Under the pieces are notes generated by a model. It was not told the DNA's origin. It did not search any database and worked only from the letters and a program-made list of their open reading frames with translations. From Alicyclobacillus acidocaldarius subsp. acidocaldarius Tc-4-1 (GTDB lineage Bacteria > Bacillota > Bacilli > Alicyclobacillales > Alicyclobacillaceae): a stretch of DNA of 64,000 nucleotides. Numbering within the stretch: position 1 is the stretch's first letter; each line of letters begins with the position of its first letter. The translations under genes were made by a program, and so were the position numbers. The DNA lies in the NCBI RefSeq assembly GCF_000219875.1, contig NC_017167.1, positions 2,875,361-2,939,360 on the forward strand. Direction: 5' to 3'. Positions 16,727-25,764 of the stretch are shown here, piece after piece.

Positions 16727-17269
16727 CTATCGCCGTCGCCATCGTTCGAGCTGATTCGCCAAATCACCCGTGAGTGCATCCCGCAGCGTCCGCCGCTCGC
16801 CGGCCGAATGGCGCTTCGTCTCGCGCTCGATGTCCTCCCTCATCTTCTCGAGCCGCACCAAGAGCTCGTTCGCAGAAATGCGCAGCGCGCCCCCGCCGAG
16901 CGCCACCTGCTGCTCCGCCGCATCCGACGTGGCCACCGTGATTTCCCGGTATTCGTCCCGCAGTTCGTACACCAACCGTTCAATTCGCGCGTCCGCCGTC
17001 TCCCCCGATTCCGTGAAGACGACGCGCACGCCCGCCTGCTCCTCCTCGTGGCCCAGGCCAGCCCTGCGGTGCGCATCGTACACGACGATCACGTCCTCGC
17101 CGTACATCGCGCGGTACTGGCTCAACAGGTCCTCGATTTCGCGGCGAGCCTCCTCCAGGTCCTCAATCTGCGCCAGGCTTCGTCCCGCCCGCCGCGCGAT
17201 GACATTATAGCCATCCACAATGACGAGGCGCGTGAAACGCCCCCTACGCCCGCTGGCGGACCGCTTCAT
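16727..17269 (-). CDS. rae1: NYN-domain endoribonuclease (Rae1/YacP)
   Basis: 180-residue PIN-like NYN nuclease. The N-terminal strand LVIVDGYNVIA holds the first metal-binding aspartate; VVYDAHR and VATSDAAEQ hold further acidic residues. B. subtilis Rae1 cleaves mRNA in the ribosomal A site. It overlaps the end of rlmB by 26 bases, implying coupled translation; the ATG at 17269 lacks a clear ribosome site but no better start exists. Confidence 0.88.
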   Translation of the reverse strand: MKRSASGRRGRFTRLVIVDGYNVIARRAGRSLAQIEDLEEARREIEDLLSQYRAMYGEDVIVVYDAHRRAGLGHEEEQAGVRVVFTESGETADARIERLVYELRDEYREITVATSDAAEQQVALGGGALRISANELLVRLEKMREDIERETKRHSAGERRTLRDALTGDLANQLERWRRR

Positions 17270-18005
17270 ACAGCAGGACCCCCGCCGCGACCGAGGCGTT
17301 CAGACTTTGCACTCGGCCCAGAATCGGGATGGACACGACAAAGTCGCACTGCTCGCGAACCCATCGTCGCATCCCTTGACCCTCGGAGCCGATGACCACG
17401 GCCGTGGGCCCCCGGTAATCGACCTCGGTATAAGGCACCTTGCCCTCGACGTCGGCGCCGACAATCCAGTACCCTGCCTGCTTCAGCCGCTGCAGCGCCT
17501 GGGCAACGTTCGCCACGCGCGCCACAGGCATCGTCTCGAGCGCACCTGCTGCGGCTTTTGCGACGGCGTCGGTCACCTGCGCCTGGCGGCGCTTGCCAAT
17601 AATCACGCCCTGCGCCCCCGATGCCTCCGCCGTCCGCAAAATCGCCCCAAAGTTGTGCGGGTCCGCGATCTCGTCGAGCACCACGACGAGCGGGGCAAAG
17701 CCCGTGTCGCGCCGAATGACGTCGTCGAGATCGACATAGGCGTAGGGTGCCACCTGCGCAATCACGCCCTGGTGTGCGCTCGCCATTTCGTCCAGCCTGC
17801 TCCGAGGCACAAACTGCACCACGATGCCGCGAGATCTCGCCTTGGCCACAATGGCGTCGATGCCTGAAGCGCCTTCCGCCACCCACACCTTATTCACGGG
17901 CCGTTCGTTCTCCAGCGCCGCCAGCACCGCGTGCCGGCCCTTGACGAGATCGCCCGCCTCCGCTCCTTCTGCCGATCGGCGCCGCACGCCGTCTCTCATC
18001 GACAT
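17244..18005 (-). CDS. rlmB: 23S rRNA ribose methyltransferase, RlmB/TrmH type
   Basis: SPOUT-class 2'-O-methyltransferase, about 253 residues. The N-terminal substrate domain starts VKGRHAVLAAL; the SpoU motifs are NFGAILRTAEASGA, VIGSEGQGM and IPILGRVQSLNASVAAGV, which form the knotted SAM site. ATG 18005 is preferred over an upstream TTG because GAGGGAG lies 8 bases before it. It is tightly packed between mrnC and rae1. The exact 23S target (G2251 in E. coli) is inferred. Confidence 0.92.
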   Translation of the reverse strand: MSMRDGVRRRSAEGAEAGDLVKGRHAVLAALENERPVNKVWVAEGASGIDAIVAKARSRGIVVQFVPRSRLDEMASAHQGVIAQVAPYAYVDLDDVIRRDTGFAPLVVVLDEIADPHNFGAILRTAEASGAQGVIIGKRRQAQVTDAVAKAAAGALETMPVARVANVAQALQRLKQAGYWIVGADVEGKVPYTEVDYRGPTAVVIGSEGQGMRRWVREQCDFVVSIPILGRVQSLNASVAAGVLLYEAVRQRA

Positions 18006-18007
18006 GT

Positions 18008-18421
18008 TCAAGACTCCCTCGCTTGGTCATTTTGCGCATCCAGCGCCGCGAGCGCATGGGTGGCGATCTCGTCGAGCCGCTCCCGCTCGCCTGTGGCGTA
18101 CAGGTAGCCCAGCAGCGCCTCGAAACCGGTCGCGAGCCTGTAGACCACCACATCGACGTTCCGGCGCGTATGGGACGACTTTTGATTCCGCCCGCGGCGA
18201 ATCACGTCTCGTTCGGCGTCCGTCAGCACGGGCTCGAGCAGCCGAAGCGCCTCAGCCTGCGCGACGGCGGAGACGTAACGTGTGGCCTGCCGCTGCAAAT
18301 CGCGCGGACGAAGAATGCCGAGATTGAGGCAGTGGTTGCGCGCATAGATCTCCCACACCGCGTCGCCCAAAAACGCGAGCGCAAGCGGCGAGACCTCATC
18401 CACCCGCCAGTTCACCTTCAT
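18008..18421 (-). CDS. mrnC: Mini-ribonuclease III
   Basis: RNase III catalytic domain without a dsRNA-binding domain, 137 residues; it matures the ends of 23S rRNA in B. subtilis. The signature LALAFLGDAVWEIYARNH contains the catalytic Asp/Glu cluster, with a second motif near ATGFEALLGYLY. ATG 18421 overlaps the cysS stop as ATGA, with GGAG 9 bases upstream. Confidence 0.94.
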   Translation of the reverse strand: MKVNWRVDEVSPLALAFLGDAVWEIYARNHCLNLGILRPRDLQRQATRYVSAVAQAEALRLLEPVLTDAERDVIRRGRNQKSSHTRRNVDVVVYRLATGFEALLGYLYATGERERLDEIATHALAALDAQNDQARES

Positions 18422-19842
18422 GATTCGTAGCTCCAACGTGTGCCGTACGGCGTGTCCTCGAGCACGATACCGCGGTGCCGAAGATGGTCGCGAATCTCGT
18501 CCGCCCGGGCAAAGTCGCGCCGCTTCCGGGCTTCGGCTCGCTCCGCAATGAGCCGCTCGATCTCGTCCTCCAACCGCTCCTCTTCCTTCTTCGGAATGCC
18601 GAGCACGCCGAGCAGTTCGACGAAGAGATCCCGGTACAGGCGGAGATCGCCAAGCTTTACGCCGCCTTCTTCGAGGCGCGTGTTCACCAAGCGCACGCCG
18701 TCGAAGATGGCTGCCATCCCGTCCGCCGTGTTGAAGTCGTCGTCCATCGCTTCGATGAAGGCACGTCGGATCTGTTCCACGTCAGCATGCGCCTGGGCGG
18801 ACGGGACTTCGTCCGCGCGATCGAGCGCCCCTTGCATCGCCTTCAGGGCCTCCGCGCGGTGGTCCAGGTCCCGGATCAAACGGTCGATCCGCGACAGCGC
18901 CTGCTCCGCCTGATCGAGCGCCTCCTCGGTGTAATTCAGCGGGTTCCGATAGTGCGCAGACAGGAGGAAAAAGCGCACGGCCCTCGGATCCCGGCGTTCC
19001 AGGAGGTCGCGGGCCATGATGAAGTTGCCCGTAGACTTGGACATCTTCTCGCCGTTGATGTTGAGCGTGCCGTTATGCAGCCAATAACGGGCGAAGGTCT
19101 TGCCCGAATGTGCCTCGCTTTGGGCGATCTCGTTCTCGTGATGCGGGAAGATGAGATCGCGCCCGCCCGCATGGATATCGATCTGCTCGCCGAGATACAG
19201 GTAATTCATGACGGAGCACTCGATGTGCCAGCCCGGGCGCCCCGGCCCCCAAGGGCTCGGCCACCACTCCTCGCCGGGCTTGGCCGCCTTCCACAGCGCG
19301 AAATCCGTCGGATCGTCCTTTTCGTCCTGCACTTCAATGCGGTAGCCCGCGCGCATGTCCTCCGGCGATTGGTGAGAAAGCTTGCCGTACTCCGGGAAGG
19401 AGGACGTGTCAAAGTAGACGCTGCCGTTTCGCTCGTAGGCGTGGCCGCGATCAATCAAATCCTGGATGAAGCGAATGATCTCGTCGACGCACTCGGTCAC
19501 TCGCGGGTGCACGGTCGCGGGCCGGATGAACAGCTTGCCCGCGTCCTCGAAATAATAGCGAATGTTTTCCTCGGCGAGCTCACGCGGACTCACGCCGAGC
19601 TCCTGCGCGCGCTGAATGATGCGATCGTCGATATCGGTGAAGTTCTGCACGAAGCGCACTTCGTACCCTCGGTACTCCAGGTAGCGGCGGATGGTGTCGA
19701 AGACCACGAACATGCGCGCGTTCCCGAGGTGGAAGAAGTGATAGACCGTCGGACCACACGCGTAAAACCGCACCTTGCCGGGTTCGAGCGTCTGAAGCGG
19801 CTCCTTCTTGCCCGTCAGGCTGTTGTACAGGACAATCGCCAC
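18418..19842 (-). CDS. cysS: Cysteinyl-tRNA synthetase
   Basis: Class I tRNA synthetase, about 474 residues. The zinc/HIGH region is YACGPTVYHFFHLGNAR near the N-terminus and KMSKS is in NGEKMSKSTGNF; the C-terminal helical domain is present. The start is GTG 19842 (M-A-I-V-L-Y-N) behind GAGGTGAGGA; 13 open codons upstream do not fit. It follows gltX with only 7 bases between them. In B. subtilis cysE separates gltX and cysS; it is absent here. Confidence 0.97.
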   Translation of the reverse strand: MAIVLYNSLTGKKEPLQTLEPGKVRFYACGPTVYHFFHLGNARMFVVFDTIRRYLEYRGYEVRFVQNFTDIDDRIIQRAQELGVSPRELAEENIRYYFEDAGKLFIRPATVHPRVTECVDEIIRFIQDLIDRGHAYERNGSVYFDTSSFPEYGKLSHQSPEDMRAGYRIEVQDEKDDPTDFALWKAAKPGEEWWPSPWGPGRPGWHIECSVMNYLYLGEQIDIHAGGRDLIFPHHENEIAQSEAHSGKTFARYWLHNGTLNINGEKMSKSTGNFIMARDLLERRDPRAVRFFLLSAHYRNPLNYTEEALDQAEQALSRIDRLIRDLDHRAEALKAMQGALDRADEVPSAQAHADVEQIRRAFIEAMDDDFNTADGMAAIFDGVRLVNTRLEEGGVKLGDLRLYRDLFVELLGVLGIPKKEEERLEDEIERLIAERAEARKRRDFARADEIRDHLRHRGIVLEDTPYGTRWSYES

Positions 19843-19849
19843 GCGATCC

Positions 19850-21334
19850 TCACCTCCCCTGATGCTCTGGCGCTTGTGCAAGCGCGAGGGCGCGGCGCAT
19901 GCGCTCCACCGCCATCTCTTTCGGAAGAAGCGCCATCGACTTCTGCAGATCAGGGCCGTGCGTATGACCGGTCACGGCGGCCCGCACGGGCATGAACAGG
20001 TCTCGTCCCTTCACGCCAAGCGTCCGCCCTACCGCCTGCAAACGGGCCCGATTGGCCGCCTCATCCCAGGACGGATCTTGTTCGCACGCCGACAGATACG
20101 CGCGAACCACACGAGCAGCGCTCTCAGTCGCGAGCAGCGCACGCGCTTCTTCATCGTACGCCACTTCGGGCTCAAGCCACACGCTCGCGGCGGTGAAGAA
20201 TTCCCGCGCACAGGCGAGGCCGTCCAGGACAAGGGCCACGGCCCGCTCGAGCCACTCGTCGTCCACGTACGGCGGGAACGAGTAGTTCAGGCGCACAGCC
20301 TGTTCGCGAATGAGCCGAACCGCCTCTTTCGGGTCAAGAGACTTGAAGTACTGGTTCGCCATCCAGCGGAACTTGGCGACGTCGAACACGGCACCGGCGC
20401 GCCCGACGCGGTCGAGATCGAACCGCGCGCAAAGCTCGTCCAGATCAAAGATTTCCTCTTCATCCCCGGGAGACCATCCGAGGAGCGCCAAGAAGTTCAC
20501 GATGGCCTGCGGGACGTAGCCCTGCTCGCGGTACGCCGACACCGGCAGGACATTTGGATCTCGTTTGGATAATTTCTTCCGCGCCTCATCCAGGACAATC
20601 GGCAGATGCGCGAATTGCGGAGGCTGCCAGCCGAACGCCTCGTAGATGAGGAGCTGGCGCGGCGTGTTGGATAAGTGCTCTTCGCCTCGAATCACGTGCG
20701 TGATGGCCATGAGATGATCGTCGACGGCCACCTGAAAGTTGTACGTGGGCATGCCATCCCGCTTGAGGATGACGAAGTCTTTCAGATCCTCGCGCTCGAA
20801 GGCGATCTCGCCCCGGACGAGATCCCGCACCACGATGGGCGGGCCGGACGGCGCGCGGAACCGGATGGCGTGCGGCTCGCCCGCCTGGATGCGGTTCAAA
20901 GCCTCCGCCGGATCGAGCGACGCACAGGTCCCTGTGCAGCCCATCGCGCCCACACCCAGGCCGTTGTCGCCGTCCTCGTCCGGGCGAGCTTCCTTCGCCT
21001 CGCCCTGATGGCAGAAGCACGCGTACGCCATCCCTGATTCCAACAGTTTCTGCGCATGACTGCGATAAATCGGAATTCGCTCGCTGCACCGATACGGCCC
21101 GTACGGCCCGCCAATGTCGAAACCCTCGTCCCACGTTAGGCCGAGCCAGCGGAATGTCTCCACAAAGGCGTGCTCCGCCCCGGGGACGTTTCGCTCTACA
21201 TCGGTGTCCTCGAGCCGCAGGACGAACTGCCCGCCGGTGTGACGCGCATAGAGGAAGTTGAAGAGCGCCGTGCGCACCCCACCGATATGAAGATGGCCGG
21301 TCGGACTAGGAGCGAACCGCACGCGCACGCTCAC
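19850..21334 (-). CDS. gltX: Glutamyl-tRNA synthetase
   Basis: Class I synthetase, 494 residues; in Firmicutes it also charges tRNA-Gln for GatCAB amidation. Motifs are FAPSPTGHLHIG (HIGH) at the N-terminus, KKLSKRDPN (KMSKS equivalent) and cysteines in the CFCH and GCTGTC stretches suggesting a zinc site. GTG 21334 overlaps the ispF stop as GTGA, so translation is probably coupled. Confidence 0.97.
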   Translation of the reverse strand: MSVRVRFAPSPTGHLHIGGVRTALFNFLYARHTGGQFVLRLEDTDVERNVPGAEHAFVETFRWLGLTWDEGFDIGGPYGPYRCSERIPIYRSHAQKLLESGMAYACFCHQGEAKEARPDEDGDNGLGVGAMGCTGTCASLDPAEALNRIQAGEPHAIRFRAPSGPPIVVRDLVRGEIAFEREDLKDFVILKRDGMPTYNFQVAVDDHLMAITHVIRGEEHLSNTPRQLLIYEAFGWQPPQFAHLPIVLDEARKKLSKRDPNVLPVSAYREQGYVPQAIVNFLALLGWSPGDEEEIFDLDELCARFDLDRVGRAGAVFDVAKFRWMANQYFKSLDPKEAVRLIREQAVRLNYSFPPYVDDEWLERAVALVLDGLACAREFFTAASVWLEPEVAYDEEARALLATESAARVVRAYLSACEQDPSWDEAANRARLQAVGRTLGVKGRDLFMPVRAAVTGHTHGPDLQKSMALLPKEMAVERMRRALALAQAPEHQGR

Positions 21335-21825
21335 GGGGCCTGCCCCCTCTCCGCAAGCGGCACGACCAAGGCCACCGCCTGCGCGGCGATACCCTCCCCG
21401 CGCCCGATGAAGCCCATCTTCTCGTTGGTAGTAGCCTTGATGGACACGTCGCGCTCGTGAACCTGGAGCACCTCGGCAAGGCGCCTCCTCATCTCGGGCA
21501 CGTGGGGCAGCAACTTCGGCCGCTCCGCGATGACCATCACATCCACGTTCCCCACGCGATACCCCTCGCGCTGGAGCATGGCGACCACCTCGCGCATCAG
21601 TGACAGGCTGTCGGCGCCCTCGAACCGGTCGTCGTCCGGCGGAAAGTGCTGCCCGATGTCGCCGAGGCCAAGGCTGCCGAGCAGCGCGTCCATGATGGCG
21701 TGCGCGATGACGTCAGCGTCCGAATGGCCGAGGAGCCCGAACGGGGCATCGATGCGCACGCCGCCCAGCACAAGCGGCCTGCCCTCCGCAATCCGGTGCA
21801 CATCATACCCGAGTCCAATCCGCAT
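21331..21825 (-). CDS. ispF: 2-C-methyl-D-erythritol 2,4-cyclodiphosphate synthase
   Basis: MEP isoprenoid pathway enzyme, 164 residues, forming MEcPP with loss of CMP. The zinc-site motif GLGYDVHRI is at the N-terminus, followed by HSDADVIAHAIMDALLG and the C-terminal NEKMGFIGRGEGIAAQAV. ATG 21825 has GGGGGAGGG upstream. It overlaps ispD by 23 bases. Confidence 0.96.
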   Translation of the reverse strand: MRIGLGYDVHRIAEGRPLVLGGVRIDAPFGLLGHSDADVIAHAIMDALLGSLGLGDIGQHFPPDDDRFEGADSLSLMREVVAMLQREGYRVGNVDVMVIAERPKLLPHVPEMRRRLAEVLQVHERDVSIKATTNEKMGFIGRGEGIAAQAVALVVPLAERGQAP

Positions 21826-22531
21826 GTTCCGCCCTCCCCCACCGTTCGCGCGCCAGCCAGCGCGCGTAGTCGAGATCGGCAGGCGTCGTGATCTTGCCGT
21901 TGAACGCCGTCGACGTCACGGCGACGACCGGCACGCCCGCCGCTTCCATCGCCCCACTGTCGTCCGTGGGGGAATCGTCCGCCGAATAGGGACGCTCCAG
22001 GTACACGCGCGACACGAGATCGGCCCGAATCGCCTGAGGCGTCTCCGCGAGAAACAGATTGTCCCGAGGAACGGTCTCTTGCACCAAGCCGCCCTCCACA
22101 CGTTTGACGGTGTCTCGACAGGGCGTTCCGAGCACCGCACCGCCGAACCGTATGGCGGCCTCAAACACGCGCCGCACGTCCTCCTCGGCCACGAAGGGAC
22201 GGGCGGCGTCGTGAATGGCGAAGGCGGACCGAGCCGGATCGACCTGATGACGAGCCATCAGCTCCAGCGCGCACTTCACGCCCGACACAACAGACGCGTG
22301 GCGCGTCTCCCCGCCTTCTGCGAAATGAAGTTCGCGGCCGGCGACACGCGCCTCCTCCTGCATGCGATGCACGTCCCCCGGAGACGCCACCACGACAATC
22401 TCATCGGCACCGCCGCTGATCATGGCTTCAACCGAGCGAAGCCACATCGGGCGGCCGGCGAGATCGAGAAACTGCTTTTTGAAACCCATGCGGCGGCCTT
22501 CACCGGCCGCCACCACGATGGCCACCCACAT
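21803..22531 (-). CDS. ispD: 2-C-methyl-D-erythritol 4-phosphate cytidylyltransferase
   Basis: MEP-pathway CTP-dependent enzyme, 242 residues. The nucleotide-binding loop IVVAAGEGRRMG is at the N-terminus, FKKQFLDLAGRP follows, and IHDAARPFV lies in the middle. ATG 22531 has GGGGAAGGGG 9 bases ahead; the upstream open frame is unlike the family. It sits between yacL and ispF as in Bacillus. Confidence 0.95.
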   Translation of the reverse strand: MWVAIVVAAGEGRRMGFKKQFLDLAGRPMWLRSVEAMISGGADEIVVVASPGDVHRMQEEARVAGRELHFAEGGETRHASVVSGVKCALELMARHQVDPARSAFAIHDAARPFVAEEDVRRVFEAAIRFGGAVLGTPCRDTVKRVEGGLVQETVPRDNLFLAETPQAIRADLVSRVYLERPYSADDSPTDDSGAMEAAGVPVVAVTSTAFNGKITTPADLDYARWLARERWGRAEHADWTRV

Positions 22532-22645
22532 CCGCGTTCCCCTTCCCCAACGTCCCGTAGCATGGAAAGGTCGAGGACGCGCTCCGCGCCCTCGCCCTCC
22601 GCAGCGCCACTCGTAATACCTTCCGCGCACGCGCCGATTCGTCAC

Positions 22646-23736
22646 TCACAGCGCCTTTTCCAACAGTTTGGGTTTCGCGAAGATCATGCGCCCCGCGGAC
22701 GTCTGCAGGACGCTCGTCACGAGCACGGTGATCTTGCCGCCAATGTACTCGCGCCCGCCCTCGATGACAATCATCGTGCCGTCATCCAAATAGGCCACGC
22801 CCTGATTGTGTTCCTTGCCGTCCTTGATGACGTGGACCTGCAGTTCCTCACCCGGTAGGACGACCGGCTTGAGGGCGTTGGCGAGATCGTTGATGTTCAG
22901 GACCTGCACGCCCTGCAACTCGCAGATCTTGTTCAAGTTGAAGTCGTTGGTCACGACCTTGCCCCGCATCTGTTTTGCGAGCCGGACGAGTTTCGCGTCG
23001 ACTTCCTGGATGTCGTCGAAGTCGGTCTCGACAATTTGGACCTGGACCTTTGACTCCTTCTGGATGCGATTCAGGATGTCGAGCCCGCGGCGCCCGCGGT
23101 TCCGCTTCAGCGCGTCGGAAGAGTCCGCGATGTGCTGGAGCTCAGCCAGGACGAAGGAAGGGATCACAAGCGTGCCGTCGAGAAATCCGGTCTCCACGAG
23201 ATCCGCGATCCGGCCATCGATGATGACGGACGTGTCGAGGAGCTTTGCGTCCCCGGGTCTGAGTCCCGACTTCTTGTCTTTGCCGTCGGAACGGTCGCGA
23301 TCGCGCGAGAGGCGCCCCGCCAACAAATTCCACAACTCCTCGCGCTTGGTGAACCCGATGCGCAAGCCGAGGTAAGCGAAAAACACCGCGACGAAAACTC
23401 CACCGCGACGCCGACCAAGGGAATCGCGCGAATTTCGGGCGAGAACAGGTATGCGACGACAAGTCCTATGACCATGCCGATGGTGCCGCCCAGAATATCG
23501 GCCAGGGGCGCGCTCTTCAGCCGCTCCTCCAGCCATCGCAAAAGCGCTGAAACGTATCCTGCGAGCGAAACGGTCGCCACCAAAAACAGCGCGCCGCCCA
23601 CGGCGGCACCGAACCAGTTGGTCGTCACAAACGAGCGATGCAGATGAAACACATCAAGGAATAAGTCCGGACAAAGCTGATAACCTAACAAGACACCGAC
23701 AACCACGAAAAACAGGTGCACGACCTTCTTCATCAT
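22646..23736 (-). pseudogene. yacL: PIN/TRAM membrane protein YacL, frameshifted
   Basis: B. subtilis YacL is about 366 residues with four N-terminal transmembrane helices, a PIN nuclease-like domain and a TRAM domain. Here the helices (MMKKVVHLFFVVVGVLLGYQ onward) are in one frame from 23736 to about 23395, and the PIN/TRAM part ([49 protein letters not shown]) is in another from about 23395 to 22646. Together they give about 364 residues. Adding one T to a TTTT run (about 23394-23397) rejoins the frames. It may be a sequencing error. Its function is unknown. Confidence 0.8.
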
Positions 23737-23928
23737 CCGAGGTCACCTCCTGTGCCTAGTATGCACGTCCTCTATCCCATCCTAACCGATGCACTTCCAA
23801 AACACCTGGAATTTTGCCGACGGACGAGATGGTTCAATGGTTTTGAAAAAATTGGAGCACCATGTTCAGTGTAACATGTTTCAGGCTGCGCGTAAAGCGA
23901 TTCCATGGTCTGCATGAGCGCACAAGGA

Positions 23929-24654
23929 TTACTTCTTCGTGCCGTGGGCCATGTCGCCGTCTCCACCTTTGCGACCGACGATAGACGAGCGAATGGCGTG
24001 GACCATGCCGTACGCGGCGTACAGCCCCAGAACGGCGAAGATCAGGACGTCGGTGCCGACAATTTGGAACCGCAGGATACAGACGACGAGAAGCGCAATC
24101 AACGGCACCAGGGCGAGAACGGACTTGGGATAAGACAGGCGCTTGAAGTTAGGATAGGGAATCGAGCTCACCATCAAGAGCGACAGGAGCACGGTGGCTG
24201 CCGATAGGAGGATCGACGCCGGCTCGAACGCGGATTGGGTCAGGGCGAGCGTAGCTTCGACGCCTCCCGCAGCCGTGATGGGCAAACCGATGAAGGTGTC
24301 GGAGGGACCCCGCTGGGTGTGAAAACGCGCCAGGCGCAGGGCGCCGCAAAGAGGAAACAGGATGGCGACGAGATGGCCCAGGATGCCGAGATGCTTCAGC
24401 ACCTCGTGATACATGATCATCGCCGGCGCGACCCCGAACGTCACCATATCGGACAGCGAGTCAAGAATTCGGCCAAATTCGCTTTCCGCTCGAAACCAAC
24501 GCGCAACGCGCCCGTCCAAGCCGTCGATGATCATGCCAAAGACAACGAAAAGCGCACTGAGACCAGCCCGACCTGCCTGCAGGATCAGCATCGAACTGAG
24601 CCCGGCAACGAGATTGAGGGCCGTCAGCGCGTTGGGAATCCATCGAATATACAA
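23929..24654 (-). CDS. pssA: CDP-diacylglycerol-serine O-phosphatidyltransferase
   Basis: Membrane enzyme making phosphatidylserine from CDP-diacylglycerol and serine; 241 residues with about 6-7 transmembrane helices. The CDP-alcohol phosphatidyltransferase signature D-x2-DG-x2-AR-x8-G-x3-D-x3-D is seen as DGLDGRVARWF followed by FGRILDSLSD. The start is TTG 24654 behind GGGAGG. It stands between disA and yacL, which are neighbours in B. subtilis, so it looks inserted into that pair. No psd was seen. Confidence 0.9.
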   Translation of the reverse strand: MYIRWIPNALTALNLVAGLSSMLILQAGRAGLSALFVVFGMIIDGLDGRVARWFRAESEFGRILDSLSDMVTFGVAPAMIMYHEVLKHLGILGHLVAILFPLCGALRLARFHTQRGPSDTFIGLPITAAGGVEATLALTQSAFEPASILLSAATVLLSLLMVSSIPYPNFKRLSYPKSVLALVPLIALLVVCILRFQIVGTDVLIFAVLGLYAAYGMVHAIRSSIVGRKGGDGDMAHGTKK

Positions 24655-24675
24655 GCCTCACGCCTCCCGGGCGGG

Positions 24676-25755
24676 TCAAATCTGACGATCAATCAGCACT
24701 TGCTCCTGAATGCGTCCGAGTCCATTTTGAATCATGCGGGCGCGGACCGGGCCGACGCCCTCCACCTTATCCAGGTCCGCCATGGACGCCTTGAGAATGT
24801 TGGACAGGACGCCGAAGTGCTCGACGAGGTTTTCAATCACAGGCTGGGGCAACCGGCTGATTTTGTTCAAAATCCGGTAACCGCGCGACGGAACGCTTTC
24901 CTCCAGCTGGTTGACGCTCGGCGGATAGCCAAGAATGCGCGCCAGCAGCGCCCCGTCGAGCAGTTCCTCGGACGAGAGGCTGTGGATCTGCGACATGATT
25001 TGATGCGGCGTGTGAGGACACTCGGGATGGACGAAATCCTTGATCAGCAGGTACGCCTGCTCGTCGACATCCGAGACGAGTTCCTCCAGCTGCATGCTCA
25101 CCAATCGGCCCTCGTTGCCGAGCTCGATGATGTAGCGGCGGATCTCGTTGGTCACCCGCAACACGGTCTCGAACCGCTGAAGGACGCGCGTGACGTCCTC
25201 CAGTGTCACCGCCTCCTCGAATTCCAGGGCACTCAGATCCGTGAGCTCCTGCTCCAGGACCGTCTTGTATTTTTCAAGCGTCTGTAGCGCCTGATTGGCT
25301 TTGGCCAAGATGACGCTGATGTCGCGCAGCACGTATTTCAAATTGCCTTGGTATAGCGTGATCACGTTTCGGCGCTGCGAGATGCAGATGACCAACTGGC
25401 CGCTCTGGCGAGCCACGCGCTCCGCGGTCCGATGCCTCGTCCCGGTTTCCGAGGTGGGGATGGTGTGGTCCGGGTTCAGCGTCGTGTTGGCGTAGTGGAC
25501 CTTCTTGGCATCCTCGCTAATAATGATGGCGCCGTCCATCTTGGCGAGCTCATACAGATGGGACGGCGTCAGATCGCACTGGATGGCGAAACCGCCGTCC
25601 ATCATGGAGAGCACCGTCTCTGTCGCACCGACGACGATGAGCCCGCCCGTCTTGGCGCGCAGAATGTTCTCGATTCCCTCTCGGAGGACGGTCCCTGGCG
25701 CAACCATGCGCAAGATTTTATTGATGGCAGCTTCCCGCTTGGCGTCGTCCTTCAC
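24676..25755 (-). CDS. disA: Diadenylate cyclase DisA
   Basis: DNA-integrity scanning protein that makes c-di-AMP from two ATP; 359 residues. The N-terminal DAC domain has the catalytic DGA (residues 74-76 in AKMDGAIIISED) and RHRT (107-110). A helical linker follows, then C-terminal helix-hairpin-helix DNA-binding repeats (KVEGVGPVRARMIQNG). The start is GTG 25755 behind GAGGTGA. It follows radA by 9 bases, matching the known functional pairing of RadA and DisA. Confidence 0.97.
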   Translation of the reverse strand: MKDDAKREAAINKILRMVAPGTVLREGIENILRAKTGGLIVVGATETVLSMMDGGFAIQCDLTPSHLYELAKMDGAIIISEDAKKVHYANTTLNPDHTIPTSETGTRHRTAERVARQSGQLVICISQRRNVITLYQGNLKYVLRDISVILAKANQALQTLEKYKTVLEQELTDLSALEFEEAVTLEDVTRVLQRFETVLRVTNEIRRYIIELGNEGRLVSMQLEELVSDVDEQAYLLIKDFVHPECPHTPHQIMSQIHSLSSEELLDGALLARILGYPPSVNQLEESVPSRGYRILNKISRLPQPVIENLVEHFGVLSNILKASMADLDKVEGVGPVRARMIQNGLGRIQEQVLIDRQI

Positions 25756-25764
25756 AATGTCACC

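Noticed and set aside
19843-19849. T-box leader for gltX-cysS
   Set aside because: Genes overlap or are a few bases apart from ispD through cysS, leaving no room for a T-box.
23370-23420. Programmed -1 frameshifting in yacL
   Set aside because: No proper slippery heptamer is in frame and no downstream pseudoknot was recognised; a one-base indel in TTTT explains it better.
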